Positions 30,728 through 38,582 of a stretch of 43,260 bases of DNA are shown here, piece by piece; positions within the stretch are counted from its first letter, which is position 1; every line of letters starts with the position of its first letter. A program made the translations under genes and the position numbers. The notes under the pieces are model-generated. The model was not told the DNA's origin. It did no database searches and worked only from the letters and a program-made list of their open reading frames with translations. Source of the stretch: JBGOUJ01 sp041477005 (GTDB lineage Bacteria; Acidobacteriota; Terriglobia; Bryobacterales; JACQDG01); the NCBI GenBank assembly GCA_041477005.1, contig JBGOUJ010000005.1:1-43260 (forward strand), given 5' to 3'.

Positions 30728-31906
30728 ATGGATTTTCTGGCCGGACCCAATTTGATCGCGTTGCTTTGCCACGTTGTGGGCGCGGCGGTTTTTGCCGCGG
30801 TGTTTCTCTTCCTGTTCCGGGAATCGCGCAATGTCTATTTCGGCTACTGGGCTCTGGCTTACGCGCTGTTGAGTGCGGCGCTGGTGTTCCACACCTTCGC
30901 CGTCACGGGCGGCCGCACGCTGTTCCTGGTCCCTTACGTACTGTTGCAGTTGGCTTTCACCGCCTCGATCGCCTTCGCCGCCGCTTTCGTTTTCGGCCGG
31001 TTCGACATCCGCATTTCTCCGCTCGTGGCGGTATTTCCGGTCATCGGTCTGCTGGGCTACGTGGTGGGCTTGCTTTCCGACCGGCGGGGGTTCTACGCCG
31101 TAGACGGCCTGCTGCTCACGGCGGCCTACGGCTGGAACTTTTTGGCCTTCCGCCGCCGCTGGAAGGGGGGCAAAGGGACCGGCCGCAAGCTGTTCTCGGC
31201 CTCGCTGCTGGCGAGCGCGGTGTTCTACGCCCAGTACACGCTGCTTTACTCGTTTGTCCACGTGACGCGAGTGTCCGTGCGCCTCTGGCCCCTTCAGTAT
31301 CACGACCTCTACGACCTGACGATCGAGACGCTGCTCGCCTTCTCCGCCATGATGATGTGGATGGAGGCGCAGAACGAGCAACTGGAGCAGTTGAACTCCG
31401 AGCTGGCCCGGAGCCGCTCGGAGATCGCCTCCAGCGCTCGCATCGACCCTCTCACGGGCCTGCTCAACCGCGCCGCGCTCGATGAGACCTGCGAGTCGAG
31501 CGACCCCATATCGGGCGTGGTTGCGGTGATCGACCTGGACAATTTCAAGGATGTCAACGATGTGCTGGGCCACCTGACCGGCGACGAGGTGTTGGCCAAC
31601 GTGGGCAATCTGATTCGAACTTCGGTCCGCAAGGACGACATGGCGTGGCGCTGGGGCGGCGATGAGTTCGTGGTGCTGTTTCGCAGTCAGAGCCGGGAGG
31701 GGGTGGAGGAGCGCCTGCAGGCCCTGGAGGAGCGCCTGCTCCGGTTTCGGATCCGCGGCAAGGGCGTGCTGCCGGTGCGGCTGAGCTGGGGGGTGGCCGC
31801 GGTGGTCGATCGTCCGCTGCGGGAGGCCCTGGCCGACGCCGACCATCAGATGTACCTGCGGAAGCGGGAACGGGCCTCGCCCTCAAAGTTTTTCGGAGCC
31901 AGATAG
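30728..31906 (+). CDS. membrane-anchored diguanylate cyclase (GGDEF)
   Basis: This enzyme makes cyclic di-GMP from two GTP. The 392-residue product has six or seven hydrophobic segments in the first 210 residues, a short coiled linker (NEQLEQLNSELARSRSEIAS) and a GGDEF domain at about 238-385. The signature is WRWGGDEF, the substrate segment DLDNFKDVNDVLGH is intact, and the inhibitory I-site RKDD lies five residues before GGDEF. It should therefore be active and subject to product inhibition. The membrane region resembles sensor domains but has no named family here. Confidence 0.88.
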   Translation: MDFLAGPNLIALLCHVVGAAVFAAVFLFLFRESRNVYFGYWALAYALLSAALVFHTFAVTGGRTLFLVPYVLLQLAFTASIAFAAAFVFGRFDIRISPLVAVFPVIGLLGYVVGLLSDRRGFYAVDGLLLTAAYGWNFLAFRRRWKGGKGTGRKLFSASLLASAVFYAQYTLLYSFVHVTRVSVRLWPLQYHDLYDLTIETLLAFSAMMMWMEAQNEQLEQLNSELARSRSEIASSARIDPLTGLLNRAALDETCESSDPISGVVAVIDLDNFKDVNDVLGHLTGDEVLANVGNLIRTSVRKDDMAWRWGGDEFVVLFRSQSREGVEERLQALEERLLRFRIRGKGVLPVRLSWGVAAVVDRPLREALADADHQMYLRKRERASPSKFFGAR

Positions 31907-31944
31907 ACGGCGCGCCGTAGGGAGTGGGGCCGCGGTGTACAACC

Positions 31945-32679
31945 CTACTTCGTCGCCAGCACGTTGATCGAGAGCGCCGCGAAGCGGTCAGCCTTGTACG
32001 CGTCGTAGGCAAATTGATTGATGACCTGAACGCCGCGGAATCCGGCCCGGCGCAGCTTCTCCAGGTAGACCCCGCGGTCGAGCGCGCCGCCGATGCAGCC
32101 GGTCCACTGTTCCATGTCGTGCCGCACCTCGTCGGGCATGTCTCCCTGGGTGACCACGTCGGAAATCTGGACCCGGCCGCCAGGTCTCAGCACGCGATAA
32201 GCCTCCGCAAACACCGGGTCCTTCGCCGGCGCCAGGTTGATCACGCAATTCGAGAGGATCACGTCCACCGTCCCGCTCTCGACCGGCAGATTCTCGATCT
32301 CGCCCAGCCGGAACTCGACGTTGGTGTAGCCGCCGGCCGCCGCGTTGGCGCGGGCTTTTTGGATCATCGAGTCGGTCATGTCCACACCGATGACCTTCCC
32401 GGCAGGGCCGACCTTCTGCGCCGCCAGGAACACGTCTACGCCGGCGCCGCAGCCCAGATCGAGCACGGTCATGCCCGGCTCGAGCGCCGCCATCTTGCCA
32501 GGGTTGCCGCACCCCAGGCCGAGCGATGCGCCCTCGGGCAGCGATGCCAGCTCGTCTCTGGTGTAGCCGCCGCGGTCGCAGCGTAGCGCTGCGAGATCGC
32601 TCGTGCAGCAGCGTTTGCCCTCCGCCACGGCGGCGTAGGCCTGCTTCACGGCGTCCTTGATCTCAGCGTCTGTCTTCAT
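31945..32679 (-). CDS. arsM: arsenite S-adenosylmethionine methyltransferase
   Basis: ArsM methylates As(III) using SAM, giving methylated and volatile arsenicals. The 244-residue product has the ArsM N-terminus (IKDAVKQAYAAVAEG) with a CC pair, the segment GASLGLGCGNP, the SAM-binding motif VLDLGCGAGVDVFLA, NCVINLAPAKDPVFAEAYRV and WTGCIGGAL. The conserved cysteines that bind As(III) are present in GLGCGNP, SNCVINL and WTGCIG. The start overlaps the end of arsR by 17 nt, so the pair is an operon. The 3' end is convergent with the diguanylate cyclase gene. Confidence 0.92.
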   Translation of the reverse strand: MKTDAEIKDAVKQAYAAVAEGKRCCTSDLAALRCDRGGYTRDELASLPEGASLGLGCGNPGKMAALEPGMTVLDLGCGAGVDVFLAAQKVGPAGKVIGVDMTDSMIQKARANAAAGGYTNVEFRLGEIENLPVESGTVDVILSNCVINLAPAKDPVFAEAYRVLRPGGRVQISDVVTQGDMPDEVRHDMEQWTGCIGGALDRGVYLEKLRRAGFRGVQVINQFAYDAYKADRFAALSINVLATK

Positions 32680-33022
32680 CGGAACCTCCCTTAGTTGTCA
32701 GTTCCTCGATCGAAACTACATCGCTGCGGCTGCAGCATTCCTCGAACAGGAAATTCAGCATCTCGCGCAAGCCCTCCGGCAGCACCGTGTACCACACCCA
32801 CTGGCGATCCTTGCGAGAGGTCACCAACCCGGCGCCCTGCAGCTTGCCCAGATGATGTGTTAGCGTAGAACCAGGCATGCCGAGTTCGGCCTGGATTTGC
32901 CCCGCGGGCATCCCCCCTACCGCGTGGGCGGCCAGCAACAGCCTTACGATCTGAATGCGTGGAGCACTGGCCAACGCCGCAAATTGCTTCGCGGTCTGGT
33001 CGAGCTTGACGCCTATTTCCAT
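32663..33022 (-). CDS. arsR: ArsR-family metalloregulatory repressor
   Basis: The 119-residue product has the winged helix-turn-helix of ArsR/SmtB repressors: LASAPRIQIVRLLLAAH, then GMPGSTLTHHLGKLQGAGLV, then RKDRQWVWYTVLPEGL. Close to the C-terminus is EECCSRSD, a vicinal Cys pair suitable for As(III) binding. The ATG at 33022 is preferred to the farther start at 33058 because MEIGVKLDQTAKQFAAL matches the family start, and a TATAAC box lies 7 nt upstream. It should repress its own operon with arsM and release on arsenite. Confidence 0.9.
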   Translation of the reverse strand: MEIGVKLDQTAKQFAALASAPRIQIVRLLLAAHAVGGMPAGQIQAELGMPGSTLTHHLGKLQGAGLVTSRKDRQWVWYTVLPEGLREMLNFLFEECCSRSDVVSIEELTTKGGSDEDRR

Positions 33023-33042
33023 ATTTCTAGTTATATCGAAAT
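33015..33042. promoter_or_regulatory. Operator-like dyad over the arsR promoter and start codon
   Basis: Half-sites ATTTCCATAT (33015-33024) and ATATCGAAAT (33033-33042) form a 10-8-10 inverted repeat with one mismatch. The dyad covers the TATAAC -10 (33035-33030 on minus) and the ATG of arsR. This is where an autoregulating ArsR repressor would bind. Confidence 0.6.
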
Positions 33043-33163
33043 GAAAGAGCAAAGTCAAGCCCTATGATTGATTTGGTGGTTAGTTTTGCGATAGGATGTA
33101 TTGATAGTTTTAGTACTATCGTGTTCTGGTACTAGTACAAGAAGCAGCTCTTGGGGGCGCCGG

Positions 33164-34864
33164 TTGAATCGCGAAGCCGTCATCCTGACCCTAGTTGTGT
33201 TGCTGCCGAGCGCACTAGCGCTGGCGCTGGTTACGTGGCGATTCCGCCGCAAGAGCGCTGCGCAGCAACACCAGCTAACCAGCCTGTATGCAGTGGCGGA
33301 GCACATGATCTCCGCCACCGATCCAGCCGAAATCTATCGTCGCATCGTCCGCACCCTGCCACCGATGGTGGATGCCACGCATTGCTATCTGATGCTCTAC
33401 AACCGGGTCAACCGGCAAATGGAGGTGCTGGCCGGGACCGACCGGTTCCCCGCCACGACGGTCCCGATGGACTCGGTCTCCGGTCCCGTAACCTGCTTCC
33501 AGAACAAAGCCCTGCTGGAGGTGCCTGACGCCCAGCGTTGCCCGTTCCTGGACGCCGGAATAGTGGAAAAGCTCGGCCAGCGGTCCCTGCTCTTCGTCCC
33601 CATGATTTCGGAAGGCGAGGTGCTGGGGGTGCTGGAGATTGACGACCGGAGGCGCAAGCGGACCTTTAACGACGATCAGAAGGCTTCGGCGCAGCACGTG
33701 GCGAACCTCGGCGCCCTGGCCATGAAGCTGTGCGAGCAGCGCTCCATGCGCGAGCAGCTTTACCGCACCGAGAAGATGGCCGCCGTGGGGGAGCTGATCT
33801 CCGGCGTGGCGCATGAGATGAAAAACCCCCTGGCTTCGTTGGTCGGGATCTCCGAGCTGACCTTGGCCCGCTACGGCGGCGGGCCGCTGGTCGAAGACCT
33901 GCGGGCCATTCACAGCGAAGCGCGTCACGCCAACAGCATCCTGCAGCGGCTGATTTCCTTCGCCCGGCCACAGCGCGCCGGCCCGACCCTGGTGGACATC
34001 AACCACGTGCTGCGCTCGGTGATGGCTATACGCGCCGAGAAGTGGGAGGCGCAAAGCATTCGCATCCACGCCCAGCTCTCGACCGCGCAGCCCATTGTCA
34101 GCAGTGATCAATCGCACCTGGAGCAGGTGCTTCTAAATCTTCTTATCAACGCCGAGCGCGCCCTGGAAGGGGCCCGTGAAAAGGTCGTCACCGTCCGCAC
34201 AGCCATCGCCGGCAAGCGCGTGCTGATCTCGATCAGCAACTCCAGCTTGCAGTCCGGCCCGGAGGCGCCGCATCGCGCTCCTATGTCCGAAGGCCGCAAG
34301 GCCACGGAGACGGCGGGGCTGGGTCTGGCTCTGTGCCAGAGCCTGATCGAGGGCCATGGCGGATCGATTCGGGTGAACAACACGCCGGGCCACTCCACCA
34401 CCTTTGAGATCGAATACCCGCTGGCCGACCCCATCCGCCGCGAGCCGACGCCGGCGGCGGCGCGCCGGGCCGAAGAGTCGCCAGCGGCGAACCTGACCGC
34501 GCTGGTGATCGACGAAGACCGCAAGGTGCAGGACTCGCTGCTGAACCTGCTGAGCGACCGCCAGTACCGCGTGATCACCGTTTCGAGCGCCGAGGAGGCC
34601 CTGGACCTGGCCGAGCGGGCGCGCTTCGACCTGGTGTTCTGCGACGTGCGCATGCGCGGCATCAGCGGCATCGAGCTGTGCCGCAAGATCCAGCACCGCA
34701 TCCGGACCTTCGTGTTTCTCACCGCCGATACCTTCAGCGGCGACATACGAGAGATGTTCTCCGAGCCGAATCAGGCCGTGCTGGCCAAGCCCTTTACCGC
34801 GGCCGACGTGGAGCGGCTGCTCGACGAGATCGAGCCGCGGATGAGAGGAGCCCGTGCCGGCTAG
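33164..34864 (+). CDS. hybrid sensor: GAF, histidine kinase and receiver domains
   Basis: The 566-residue product has a membrane helix (residues 4-26), a GAF-type sensor (about 45-200), an H-box GVAHEMKNPLASLVG with the phospho-acceptor His, an ATPase domain with the N-box LLNLLINAERALEG and the G2 box GLGLALCQ, and a C-terminal receiver. The receiver keeps the phospho-acceptor Asp (FCDVRMRG) and the Lys (AKPF). The canonical G1 box (DxGxG) is not visible; the expected place reads SISNSSLQSG, so ATP binding may be weak. The start is taken as TTG 33164 because the membrane helix begins there; other in-frame starts lie upstream to 33101. Its 3' end overlaps the next gene by 11 nt. Confidence 0.82.
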   Translation: MNREAVILTLVVLLPSALALALVTWRFRRKSAAQQHQLTSLYAVAEHMISATDPAEIYRRIVRTLPPMVDATHCYLMLYNRVNRQMEVLAGTDRFPATTVPMDSVSGPVTCFQNKALLEVPDAQRCPFLDAGIVEKLGQRSLLFVPMISEGEVLGVLEIDDRRRKRTFNDDQKASAQHVANLGALAMKLCEQRSMREQLYRTEKMAAVGELISGVAHEMKNPLASLVGISELTLARYGGGPLVEDLRAIHSEARHANSILQRLISFARPQRAGPTLVDINHVLRSVMAIRAEKWEAQSIRIHAQLSTAQPIVSSDQSHLEQVLLNLLINAERALEGAREKVVTVRTAIAGKRVLISISNSSLQSGPEAPHRAPMSEGRKATETAGLGLALCQSLIEGHGGSIRVNNTPGHSTTFEIEYPLADPIRREPTPAAARRAEESPAANLTALVIDEDRKVQDSLLNLLSDRQYRVITVSSAEEALDLAERARFDLVFCDVRMRGISGIELCRKIQHRIRTFVFLTADTFSGDIREMFSEPNQAVLAKPFTAADVERLLDEIEPRMRGARAG

Positions 34865-35183
34865 CGACCGGGGCTATTACCGCCGCGTGTGGGCAGTGGT
34901 GCGGCGCATTCCACGGGGCAAGGTCGCGAGCTACGGCCAGGTGGCGCGGACGGCAGGTTTTCCCGGCGCGGCCCGCCAGGTGGCCTGGGCACTTCGCGGC
35001 GCGCCTGGGGCGGCTGGCCTGCCCTGGCACCGCGTGCTCGGCGCAGGCGGCAAGATCCTGTTGCCCGGCGCCGCCGGAATGGAGCAGCGCCTGCGTCTGC
35101 AAGCCGAAGGGGTGACGTTCGCCGGCGCGCGCGTGCGCCTCGACCGGCACGAATGGCGCCCCGGCCGCGCTAAAATACGGTAA
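34854..35183 (+). CDS. alkyltransferase-like protein (ATL), inactive O6-alkylguanine transferase homologue
   Basis: The 109-residue product has the MGMT DNA-binding fold: VVRRIPRGKVASYGQVARTA, then GAARQVAWAL, then LPWHRVLGAGG. The reactive Cys of active MGMT/Ada (PCHR) is replaced by Trp (PWHR). This defines ATL proteins, which bind O6-alkylguanine without transferring the alkyl group and direct nucleotide excision repair to it. The GTG at 34854 lies inside the end of the hybrid kinase gene. The TAA overlaps the start of the following secreted-protein gene. Confidence 0.88.
   Translation: MPASDRGYYRRVWAVVRRIPRGKVASYGQVARTAGFPGAARQVAWALRGAPGAAGLPWHRVLGAGGKILLPGAAGMEQRLRLQAEGVTFAGARVRLDRHEWRPGRAKIR
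35171..35176 (+). promoter_or_regulatory. -10-like TAAAAT before the 35183 gene
   Basis: TAAAAT ends 6 nt before the ATG at 35183, inside the 3' end of the ATL gene. No Shine-Dalgarno sequence is present. It offers an extra leaderless promoter besides coupling to the ATL gene through the TAATG overlap. Confidence 0.4.
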
Positions 35184-35671
35184 TGAGGACAGTTCAAATC
35201 TTCGCTGCATTGCTGCTGGCCTCTCTGCTGAGCGCGCAGTCCACCGGCCAGGGAAAGTCGGGGCTGCCCGATCCCCCCAAGAAAGACGTCCCCTATGTCA
35301 TCCACGCCGACTTGCTCGTCGAGACCGAAACCGGCGAGGCGAAGCAAGAGACGCGCAAGGACGAACAGGTCTTCAGCATCCCCGGCGCCGCATCGACGGT
35401 GAAAACGCCGTTCGCCAGCCCCGAGTTCCTGTTTCTGTCCGACTCGCTTCCCGCCGACAAGCTCCAACTCTTCAAGCTCGGATCGAAGAACGGCCGCCGC
35501 GAGGTCGTCTTGGTGCGGAAGAAGAAGATTGTGGCGCAGCCGGTTCGGCTGTCGATTACTCCCATTCACGACAAGTTGTTCCGAATTCGCGTGGAAGACA
35601 GCCTGACGCCGGGTGAATACGCGCTTTCGCCGGATGGGTCGAACGCCGTCTTTTGTTTCGCCGTGCAATGA
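35183..35671 (+). CDS. small secreted protein, unknown function
   Basis: The 162-residue product starts with a cleavable signal peptide (IFAALLLASLLSAQS) and then a Lys/Glu-rich beta-type domain (YVIHADLLVETETGEAKQET, TPGEYALSPDGSNAVFCFAV). The single Cys is in the mature C-terminal part. I do not recognise the family. The ATG overlaps the ATL stop by 1 nt. The 139-bp gap after it contains three 8-bp acgcgccc repeats (35731-35753) and the promoter of the next gene. Confidence 0.7.
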   Translation: MRTVQIFAALLLASLLSAQSTGQGKSGLPDPPKKDVPYVIHADLLVETETGEAKQETRKDEQVFSIPGAASTVKTPFASPEFLFLSDSLPADKLQLFKLGSKNGRREVVLVRKKKIVAQPVRLSITPIHDKLFRIRVEDSLTPGEYALSPDGSNAVFCFAVQ

Positions 35672-35730
35672 GCGCGCGAGGGCGCTCCGGACGCCCGCGC
35701 ACCGGTTCCCTTCCGTGCGCCCCGCGCCCC

Positions 35731-35753
35731 ACGCGCCCACGCGCCCACGCGCC
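35731..35753 (+). repeat. 8-bp tandem repeat acgcgccc, three copies
   Basis: Three head-to-tail copies (the last lacking one base) lie in the intergenic gap before the TIGR03437 gene. No function is apparent. Confidence 0.75.
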
Positions 35754-35780
35754 TGAGGGCCTTGCGGCGCGGCCGGTCCG

Positions 35781-35789
35781 TGATATCAT
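35781..35789 (+). promoter_or_regulatory. Extended -10 element TGATATCAT
   Basis: TGA plus TATCAT lies 21 nt before the GTG at 35811. A Shine-Dalgarno-like AAGGA is at 35796-35800, so this is a leadered gene. Confidence 0.5.
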
Positions 35790-35810
35790 CCTCCTAAGGA
35801 TTGGGTCACT

Positions 35811-38384
35811 GTGCGGAAGGTATTGTTCAGTACGATTCTGTCCTGCCTCCTGCTGCCGGCGGTTTTTGGGCAGACGGTGCGGCTGGAAGCGGGCGGGCCG
35901 CGCCGGTTTACAATCCCTCCTCAATCCCAGCCCACACTACTGACCGGCATCACGGTCGCCGTTCCGCCCGGCGTCACGCGTCTGACGATCGACCTGACGC
36001 CGGATGTGCTGTCCAACGATCTGGACCTGTTCGCGCGATTCGGCCAGGACGTGGCCCAGTTCGGCTCCCTCATCATCGCGGATTCTTCCTCCCAGACGCC
36101 CGGCCCCGGCCATGAGCAGATCGTGATCTCGTCGCACAGCCGGCCGCCGCTCCAGACGGGCCTCTACTACCTGGGCATCAACGTCATCACTCTGAGCGCG
36201 ACTATCACCGGGTCGATCACTGTGACCATCGAAGGCGGCGGCTCGACCGGCACTTTCATCCTCTCGAGCTTTGACAGGGACGCCGATGGATGGACGCGCA
36301 ACTTCGCTCTTCCCGCGCCGGCGGCGCCGGGGGCGAGCCAGGGCAATCCTGGCTCCACGCTGGCGTGGTTGAGCTCCGGCGGATCGCCCGACGGCTATCT
36401 CAGCCTGATGCCGGCGGGCGGCTTGCAGCAGGACTTCGTGGTGGCTCCTCCGAAGTTCCTGGGCAACTGGGCGGCCATGACCAACCCGCGGCTCGAATTC
36501 GACTACCTCCACGCTTCCCCGCAAGACGCGCTGTTTCCCGTCACGGTGCGCCTCCTGGGCGGCGGCGCGGTCTACCAGTGGACCAGCGCGGCCCCGCCCG
36601 CCGGCGCTTGGACGCACTATCGTGTCGCAGTCAACGGCGACAATTTCAAGTTGGCGAGTAGCGCAGCCAGCCTCGCGCTGGCGCTCTCGAACGTGCAACG
36701 GGTGGAAGTCAGCCTGGACCAGGCGCCGGGCCCCGACACCGACGGCCTGGACAACTTCGCGTTGATGGGCGATCTGTCGGGGGGACCTCCCAAAGCAGTC
36801 CCCGCAGTTCCCGTCGTTTCCACCTTCGACAACGACACAGAAGGCTGGGGCCGCAGCTATCCCCCGGCCGGGGTGACGGGAGCGGCGATCGGCGATCCGC
36901 CCTCCACGCTTGCGCTTTCTACCGATGGCGGAATGCCGGGCGGCGCGATCGTTTTCAACGGGGCCGGGGCCGGCGACAATTTCTTCGTCGCGCCGCCGAA
37001 GTTCCTGGGCAACGTGGCAGCCATCCCCAATCCGCGCCTGGACTTTGACTACCGGCACACGGCCACGCCCGAGGGGGTGGCGCCGATCGTGGTGAGGCTG
37101 CTGGGAGCCGGATCGGCCTACCGCTGGGTCGGCGGAAATCCGGCTCCAACCTATCAGCACTATCGTGTGCCGCTGGACGCGGCCTTCTTCGTGCCGGAGT
37201 TCGGCGCGGCCAGCTTCAGCCAGGTCCTGGCGGTGGTGGAGCGAATCGAGATCAGCGCCGAACAAACCGACGGGCAGGAAACCGACAGCCTGGACAACGT
37301 AGCCCTGGTGAGCGCCCTCACGGCCCCGCTCGCGCCGACCATTTCGATCGCCCCGGCTCCGCTCAATTTCACGGCCACCGCCGGGGACCCCAACCCCGCG
37401 CCGCAGGCCTTCGTCATCAGCTCGAACGCCGACGTCGGCGGCGCCGGCGCAAGCTGGACCGCTGTGATCGCACCTCCCGCTTCCTGGTTGAGCCTTTCGG
37501 CCGCCAGCGGCGGCACGCCCGCGCGGGTGACCGTTTCGGTCAGCATTGCCGGCCTGACCCCGGGGACTTATAGCACGACCATCACGGTCGCCGTTCCCGG
37601 CGCGGCGAACCCGCCGCAAGCGATCCGGGTCAGCCTCACTGTGGCGACACCGCCCGCCCCGACGCCCCGCATCACCCCTGGCAGCGTGGTCAACGCCGCC
37701 AGCTCCCGCTCTTTGCTGGCCGCCGGAGCGCTGGGCAGCCTCTATGGAAGCAATCTCGGCCCGGCCGAGGGGATCGCCGCCGGCTTCCTGCCAGGCTCCC
37801 AGACGCTCCCGACCAAAATGCAGGGCGTTCGGGTGCTCGTCCGGGACGCGAGCGGCGCCCCCATCGCCGAAGCTCCGCTCCTCTACATCAGCAGCGGACA
37901 GGTGAATTTCCAGATGCCGATGGAAGTGGCCGGCCGATCTTCGGTCGTGGTTTTTGTGGACAACAACGGGCAGTTGAGCGCCCCGGAAGCCGTGGCGCTG
38001 GCGGCGACGGCGCCGGGGCTGTTCACCGTGGGCGCCAACCGCGCCGCCGCTCAAAATCAGGACTTCAGCCTCAACAGCCCCAGCAATCCCGCGCCTCGCG
38101 GCGGCATTCTGATCGCTTACCTGACCGGCCCGGGACCGCTCTCCATTCCCGTGCCGACCGGCCAGGCGGCGCCGTCGAATCCGCTGGCCCAGGCCACCAG
38201 CCCCGTCATCGCCACCATCGGCGGCGTGCCCGCCACGGTGTTGTTCCTGGGTCTGACGCCCGGACTGGTCGGCGTGGCGCAGGCCAACATCCTGGCGCCC
38301 GCCGAGGCGCCTGTGGGCGATCAGACGCTTCTGATATCGATCGGCGGCCAAGCGGCCAACGGCGCGCTGGTCTCCATCCGCTAG
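35811..38384 (+). CDS. secreted multidomain beta protein with TIGR03437 C-terminal domain
   Basis: The 857-residue product has a signal peptide (MRKVLFSTILSCLLLPAVFG) and a PPC-like domain (about 30-145, LTIDLTPDVLSNDLDLFARF). Two similar domains of about 180 residues follow; each begins FDxDxxGWxR (FDRDADGWTRNF, FDNDTEGWGRSY) and contains FLGNxAAxxNPRLxFDY. Then come a BACON/Ig-like domain (about 505-610) and the TIGR03437 domain (about 620-857), which starts RITPGSVVNAASSRSLLAAG. TIGR03437 is a Solibacter-lineage C-terminal domain found on secreted proteins. The duplication suggests binding of carbohydrate or another surface ligand; this is inference. The start is GTG with AAGGA upstream. 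Confidence 0.85.
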   Translation: MRKVLFSTILSCLLLPAVFGQTVRLEAGGPRRFTIPPQSQPTLLTGITVAVPPGVTRLTIDLTPDVLSNDLDLFARFGQDVAQFGSLIIADSSSQTPGPGHEQIVISSHSRPPLQTGLYYLGINVITLSATITGSITVTIEGGGSTGTFILSSFDRDADGWTRNFALPAPAAPGASQGNPGSTLAWLSSGGSPDGYLSLMPAGGLQQDFVVAPPKFLGNWAAMTNPRLEFDYLHASPQDALFPVTVRLLGGGAVYQWTSAAPPAGAWTHYRVAVNGDNFKLASSAASLALALSNVQRVEVSLDQAPGPDTDGLDNFALMGDLSGGPPKAVPAVPVVSTFDNDTEGWGRSYPPAGVTGAAIGDPPSTLALSTDGGMPGGAIVFNGAGAGDNFFVAPPKFLGNVAAIPNPRLDFDYRHTATPEGVAPIVVRLLGAGSAYRWVGGNPAPTYQHYRVPLDAAFFVPEFGAASFSQVLAVVERIEISAEQTDGQETDSLDNVALVSALTAPLAPTISIAPAPLNFTATAGDPNPAPQAFVISSNADVGGAGASWTAVIAPPASWLSLSAASGGTPARVTVSVSIAGLTPGTYSTTITVAVPGAANPPQAIRVSLTVATPPAPTPRITPGSVVNAASSRSLLAAGALGSLYGSNLGPAEGIAAGFLPGSQTLPTKMQGVRVLVRDASGAPIAEAPLLYISSGQVNFQMPMEVAGRSSVVVFVDNNGQLSAPEAVALAATAPGLFTVGANRAAAQNQDFSLNSPSNPAPRGGILIAYLTGPGPLSIPVPTGQAAPSNPLAQATSPVIATIGGVPATVLFLGLTPGLVGVAQANILAPAEAPVGDQTLLISIGGQAANGALVSIR

Positions 38385-38421
38385 CAAAACCGCTCCCTTG
38401 GAAGCTCTATAAGGATGGATG

Positions 38422-38484
38422 GCCGCGAAGGAACGCGCATAAACGCGAATGAAAACAATGGCCCTATTCGTGTGCATTCGCGGC
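38422..38484. repeat. Imperfect intergenic inverted repeat
   Basis: gccgcgaa (38422-38429) pairs with ttcgcggc (38477-38484), and an inner acgcgaat / attcgtgt pair adds to the stem. It has the style of dispersed intergenic palindromes with repeated cgcgaat motifs. It lies between the TIGR03437 gene and the FAD-enzyme promoter; a tcttttttct tract just after it (38495-38504) could allow termination. Confidence 0.5.
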
Positions 38485-38562
38485 TGAAGTCGATTCTTTT
38501 TTCTCTCGGTCGCGGCTCGGAACCCCATGCACGGCGCTGCGACGTTGAGGGAGTGGTCACCC

Positions 38563-38571
38563 TGTTATCAT
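38563..38571 (+). promoter_or_regulatory. Extended -10 element TGTTATCAT
   Basis: TGT plus TATCAT (38566-38571) ends 11 nt before the ATG at 38583. TTGAGG at 38545-38550 is a possible -35 with a short 15-nt spacer. The predicted leader is about 5 nt. Confidence 0.5.
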
Positions 38572-38582
38572 GAACGTTGGCG

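Noticed and set aside
35937..38528. An 863-codon open frame on the minus strand, opposite the TIGR03437 protein
   Set aside because: It is the GC-rich shadow of the plus-strand gene: composition is Arg/Gly/His-rich without any domain, and the plus frame has a signal peptide and recognisable domains.
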